The position numbers and the translations under genes are program-made. Of a DNA stretch of 26,099 bases, positions 22,521 through 26,099 are shown in pieces. Positions within the stretch are counted from its first letter, which is position 1; the number at the start of each line of letters is the position of its first letter. Source of the stretch: Dehalococcoidia bacterium (lineage in GTDB: Bacteria; Chloroflexota; Dehalococcoidia; UBA3495); assembly GCA_002730485.1 (NCBI GenBank), contig PCAH01000076.1, positions 1-26,099 of the forward strand. The letters run 5' to 3'. A model generated the notes under the pieces. It worked only from the letters and a program-made list of their open reading frames with translations. It had not been told where the DNA came from and did no database searches.

Positions 22521-23336
22521 ATGTTGATCGTGGACGCACAGGTACACCTCTGGGCAGATAACCTCCCAGCCAACCCGGGGCACAGACAGATCCCAAACTT
22601 CTTGACCGATGACCTGCTCAAAGAGATGGACGAGAGCGGCATCGACGCGGCGATCATCCACCCACCAGGTTGGGACCCGAACTCGGACTCGCTGGCCTTG
22701 GACGCGGCCAAGAAACATCCGAATCGACTTTCAATCCTGGGAAAGATTCCACTTGAGAAACCGGAAAGCCATTCATTGGTTGCCGGTTGGATAGACCAAC
22801 CGGGCATGCTCGGTTTCAGGTTCTCTTTCACCCAACCGCACCAGAAGTCCTGGCCCACGGACGGCACCATGGACTGGATGTGGCCCGAAGCTGAGAAAGC
22901 CGGAATCCCAGTGGCATTGATGGCTTCAGGGTTTGTGCCTTGGGTCGGTGAGATTGCCGAACGGTATCCAAACTTGAAGCTTATCGTCGACCATCTAGGC
23001 CGGTTGAGTGGAGCCAAGGATGCAGAGGCGTTCGAGTCTTTGCCTGATATGTTAGCGTTGGCCAAGTATCCCAACGTTGCGATCAAGGCCACGGGAGCGC
23101 CCAGCTATTCCAGCGGGGCCTATCCGTTCAACAGCATCCATGACTATCTGCACCAGATATTTGACGCCTTTGGTCCGGAGCGCATGTTCTGGGGCACCGA
23201 CATCACCCGCATGCCCTGTTCCTGGAAGCAGTGCGTGACCCTCTTCACCGAGGAGCTGCCCTGGCTCACCGGCAAAGACCTGGACCTGGTCATGGGTGAG
23301 GCTGTCTGTAACTTCTTGGGGTGGGACATCAAGTAG
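22521..23336 (+). CDS. Amidohydrolase-family (amidohydrolase_2) metal hydrolase or decarboxylase
   Basis: The 271-residue protein is an amidohydrolase_2 TIM barrel: IVDAQVHLW at the N-terminus (D5, H9), GFRFSF near 96, IVDHLGRL for the central histidine, and FWGTDITRMP with the late catalytic Asp. The first histidine of the usual H-x-H pair is Gln7, so the metal site may be altered or empty; this DAQVH form does recur in the family. Relatives include dicarboxylate lactonases, decarboxylases and other ring hydrolases; the substrate cannot be named. It follows DUF4392 by 49 bases with GAGAGG before the ATG, and is the last gene before the terminator at 23464. The operon context suggests a cyclic or lactam-like substrate such as an oxoproline relative, but that is speculative. 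Confidence 0.85.
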   Translation: MLIVDAQVHLWADNLPANPGHRQIPNFLTDDLLKEMDESGIDAAIIHPPGWDPNSDSLALDAAKKHPNRLSILGKIPLEKPESHSLVAGWIDQPGMLGFRFSFTQPHQKSWPTDGTMDWMWPEAEKAGIPVALMASGFVPWVGEIAERYPNLKLIVDHLGRLSGAKDAEAFESLPDMLALAKYPNVAIKATGAPSYSSGAYPFNSIHDYLHQIFDAFGPERMFWGTDITRMPCSWKQCVTLFTEELPWLTGKDLDLVMGEAVCNFLGWDIK

Positions 23337-23426
23337 GTTCTCGGTGGCTGATCACTCCCAGAAATTCACCCTGAATGGCATCTAAGGGTCTCTTTGCTTC
23401 GGTGAAGGATTATTCCAGCTAGCAAC

Positions 23427-23457
23427 GAGATTCTTCGGCTGCGGCCTCAGAATGACA
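23427..23457. repeat. REP-like dispersed-repeat candidate
   Basis: A 31-base segment between the amidohydrolase gene and the terminator begins GAGATTCTTCGG and ends CCTCAGAATGACA; its ATTCT and AGAAT arms are complementary around a GC-rich centre. It resembles the type of intergenic repeat (consensus like ATTCTTCG...CAGAATGACA) that I recall as dispersed in many genomes. Only one copy is in the window, so it is a candidate only. Confidence 0.35.
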
Positions 23458-23463
23458 GGTTAA

Positions 23464-23502
23464 AAAAAGAAAGGGCACGGTTAAACCGTGCCCTTTCTTT
23501 TT
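23464..23502. terminator. Bidirectional rho-independent terminator between amidohydrolase and uvrB
   Basis: A perfect 17-bp stem (23464-23480 with 23486-23502) and a 5-base loop TTAAA. The stem core is GGGCACGG/CCGTGCCC, flanked by an A-run on the left and a T-run on the right, so it works as a terminator on both strands. It ends the DUF1445 operon (plus) and uvrB (minus). Confidence 0.9.
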
Positions 23503-23531
23503 CGCCTACCTTGGGGGAGTGTAATCGGGAA

Positions 23532-25667
<2,136 letters not shown>

Positions 25668-25704
25668 CTCTTAGTGAGTCCCTTCGTAGATGATTCGTGT
25701 GGCT

Positions 25705-25710
25705 ATTATA
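25705..25710 (-). promoter_or_regulatory. Candidate -10 of uvrB
   Basis: On the minus strand a perfect TATAAT lies at 25705-25710, 37 bases before the uvrB start. No good -35 is at 16-18 bases; a perfect TTGACA (25742-25747) is present but 31 bases away, too far to pair with it. Confidence 0.4.
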
Positions 25711-25759
25711 TAAGGGGAATTCGGAAGGCGCACGTCCAACCTGTCAAACGGGTCGACTA

Positions 25760-26099
25760 TTACACGGCCAGGTATTCTTGTTCTCCCACTACCCATGCTG
25801 TGTACAGTGCGATTCCGTTTCTACGACCTATATATGTAACTGAGTTCGGCTCAGTAGATTTCCCAAAAAGTTCTACAAAATTCCTATAGTTTTCGAATCG
25901 AGCATGCTCCTGACTAAATGAATGTACAAGCATGACCGCCGTGGTTGCACAGAACCGCTCCGCCTCGATTAAAGCGGAGGCAGTCCTGTGGAGTAATTGA
26001 TACCAAATGTGGTCAACCCGCTTTCGGGAGAGGCCAAGGCGTTTTCGAAGATCAGCAAGCCTTACCCTCTTACCAGGTGACCCATCTTTAAGCCAATCA
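25760..26099 (-). CDS. C-terminal part of a conserved protein of unknown function (DUF6946-like), start beyond window
   Basis: A minus-strand frame enters from the right edge and stays open for 112 codons to TAA at 25760-25762. The visible part includes WLKDGSPGKRVRLADL, a central YQLLHRTASALIEAERF, then AVMLVHSFS and a closing YTAWVVGEQEYLAV. The mix of regular hydrophobic strands and helices, and normal codon use, show a real protein. From memory it resembles the end of the DUF6946 family, in which a helix with LLHRTASA and the strand VMLVHSFS are conserved; I hold that family name with modest confidence and no function is known. It ends 92 bases before the uvrB start codon on the same strand. 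A plus-strand frame over the same bases is its shadow. Confidence 0.7.
   Translation of the reverse strand, partial: DWLKDGSPGKRVRLADLRKRLGLSRKRVDHIWYQLLHRTASALIEAERFCATTAVMLVHSFSQEHARFENYRNFVELFGKSTEPNSVTYIGRRNGIALYTAWVVGEQEYLAV

Noticed and set aside
25705..25747. Promoter made of TTGACA (25742-25747) and TATAAT (25705-25710) for uvrB
   Set aside because: The spacer is 31 bases, far beyond the 16-18 that sigma-70-type polymerase uses.

Overview
The window is about 26.1 kb of bacterial chromosome with moderate GC and dense housekeeping content, carrying one signalling island. The gene set suggests a Chloroflexota bacterium, perhaps of the Dehalococcoidia/SAR202 group: a DUF1385 (YqhQ-like) gene beside zinc-type L31, a long N-terminal extension on RecG, malate synthase G next to serC, a D-glutamate-cyclase pair and a very large GAF-rich histidine kinase. 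This placement is inferred from gene content and was not tested. Promoters of the ordinary sigma-70 type (TTGACA-N17-TATAAT-like) are visible at several genes. No tRNA, rRNA, CRISPR array or insertion sequence was found.

Layout. 1-3361 (minus strand): rplU-rpmA-rpmE, read from a good promoter at 3379-3407 and closed by a perfect hairpin at 2390-2424, followed by DUF1385 and an MFS exporter cut by the left edge. 3695-8887 (plus): a FakA-type fatty-acid kinase, a DegV/FakB fatty-acid-binding protein and the RecG helicase. 9035-16331 (plus): a signalling locus with a palindromic operator candidate, a small regulator with the reversed order GntR-REC, and a locus for one giant hybrid histidine kinase (6 GAF, 2 PAS, 2 GAF, 1 PAS, HisKA, HATPase, REC). 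The kinase reading frame is broken twice, by an apparent one-base deletion near 11442 and an in-frame TAG at 12585. 16353-20536 (minus): malate synthase G and phosphoserine aminotransferase in one operon, preceded by an OmpR-like regulator whose receiver has lost most phosphorylation residues. 20668-23336 (plus): a promoter, a structured leader, DUF1445, DUF4392 (together the two halves of a D-glutamate-cyclase-like system) and an amidohydrolase. 23464-23502 is a two-way terminator shared with uvrB, which is read from the other side (25667 to 23532). The right edge holds the C-terminal part of an unrecognised or DUF6946-like gene on the minus strand.

How the genes fit together. The ribosomal-protein, RecG and UvrB genes are housekeeping. 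FakA with FakB would phosphorylate exogenous or recycled fatty acids for phospholipid synthesis. GlcB plus SerC points to glyoxylate and serine metabolism. The DUF1445/DUF4392 pair points to D-glutamate and 5-oxoproline turnover. The most unusual part is 9035-16331: a DNA-binding receiver protein of reversed domain order beside a kinase whose first six GAF domains alternate between two subtypes (A-B-A-B-A-B), as if a two-GAF unit had been duplicated.
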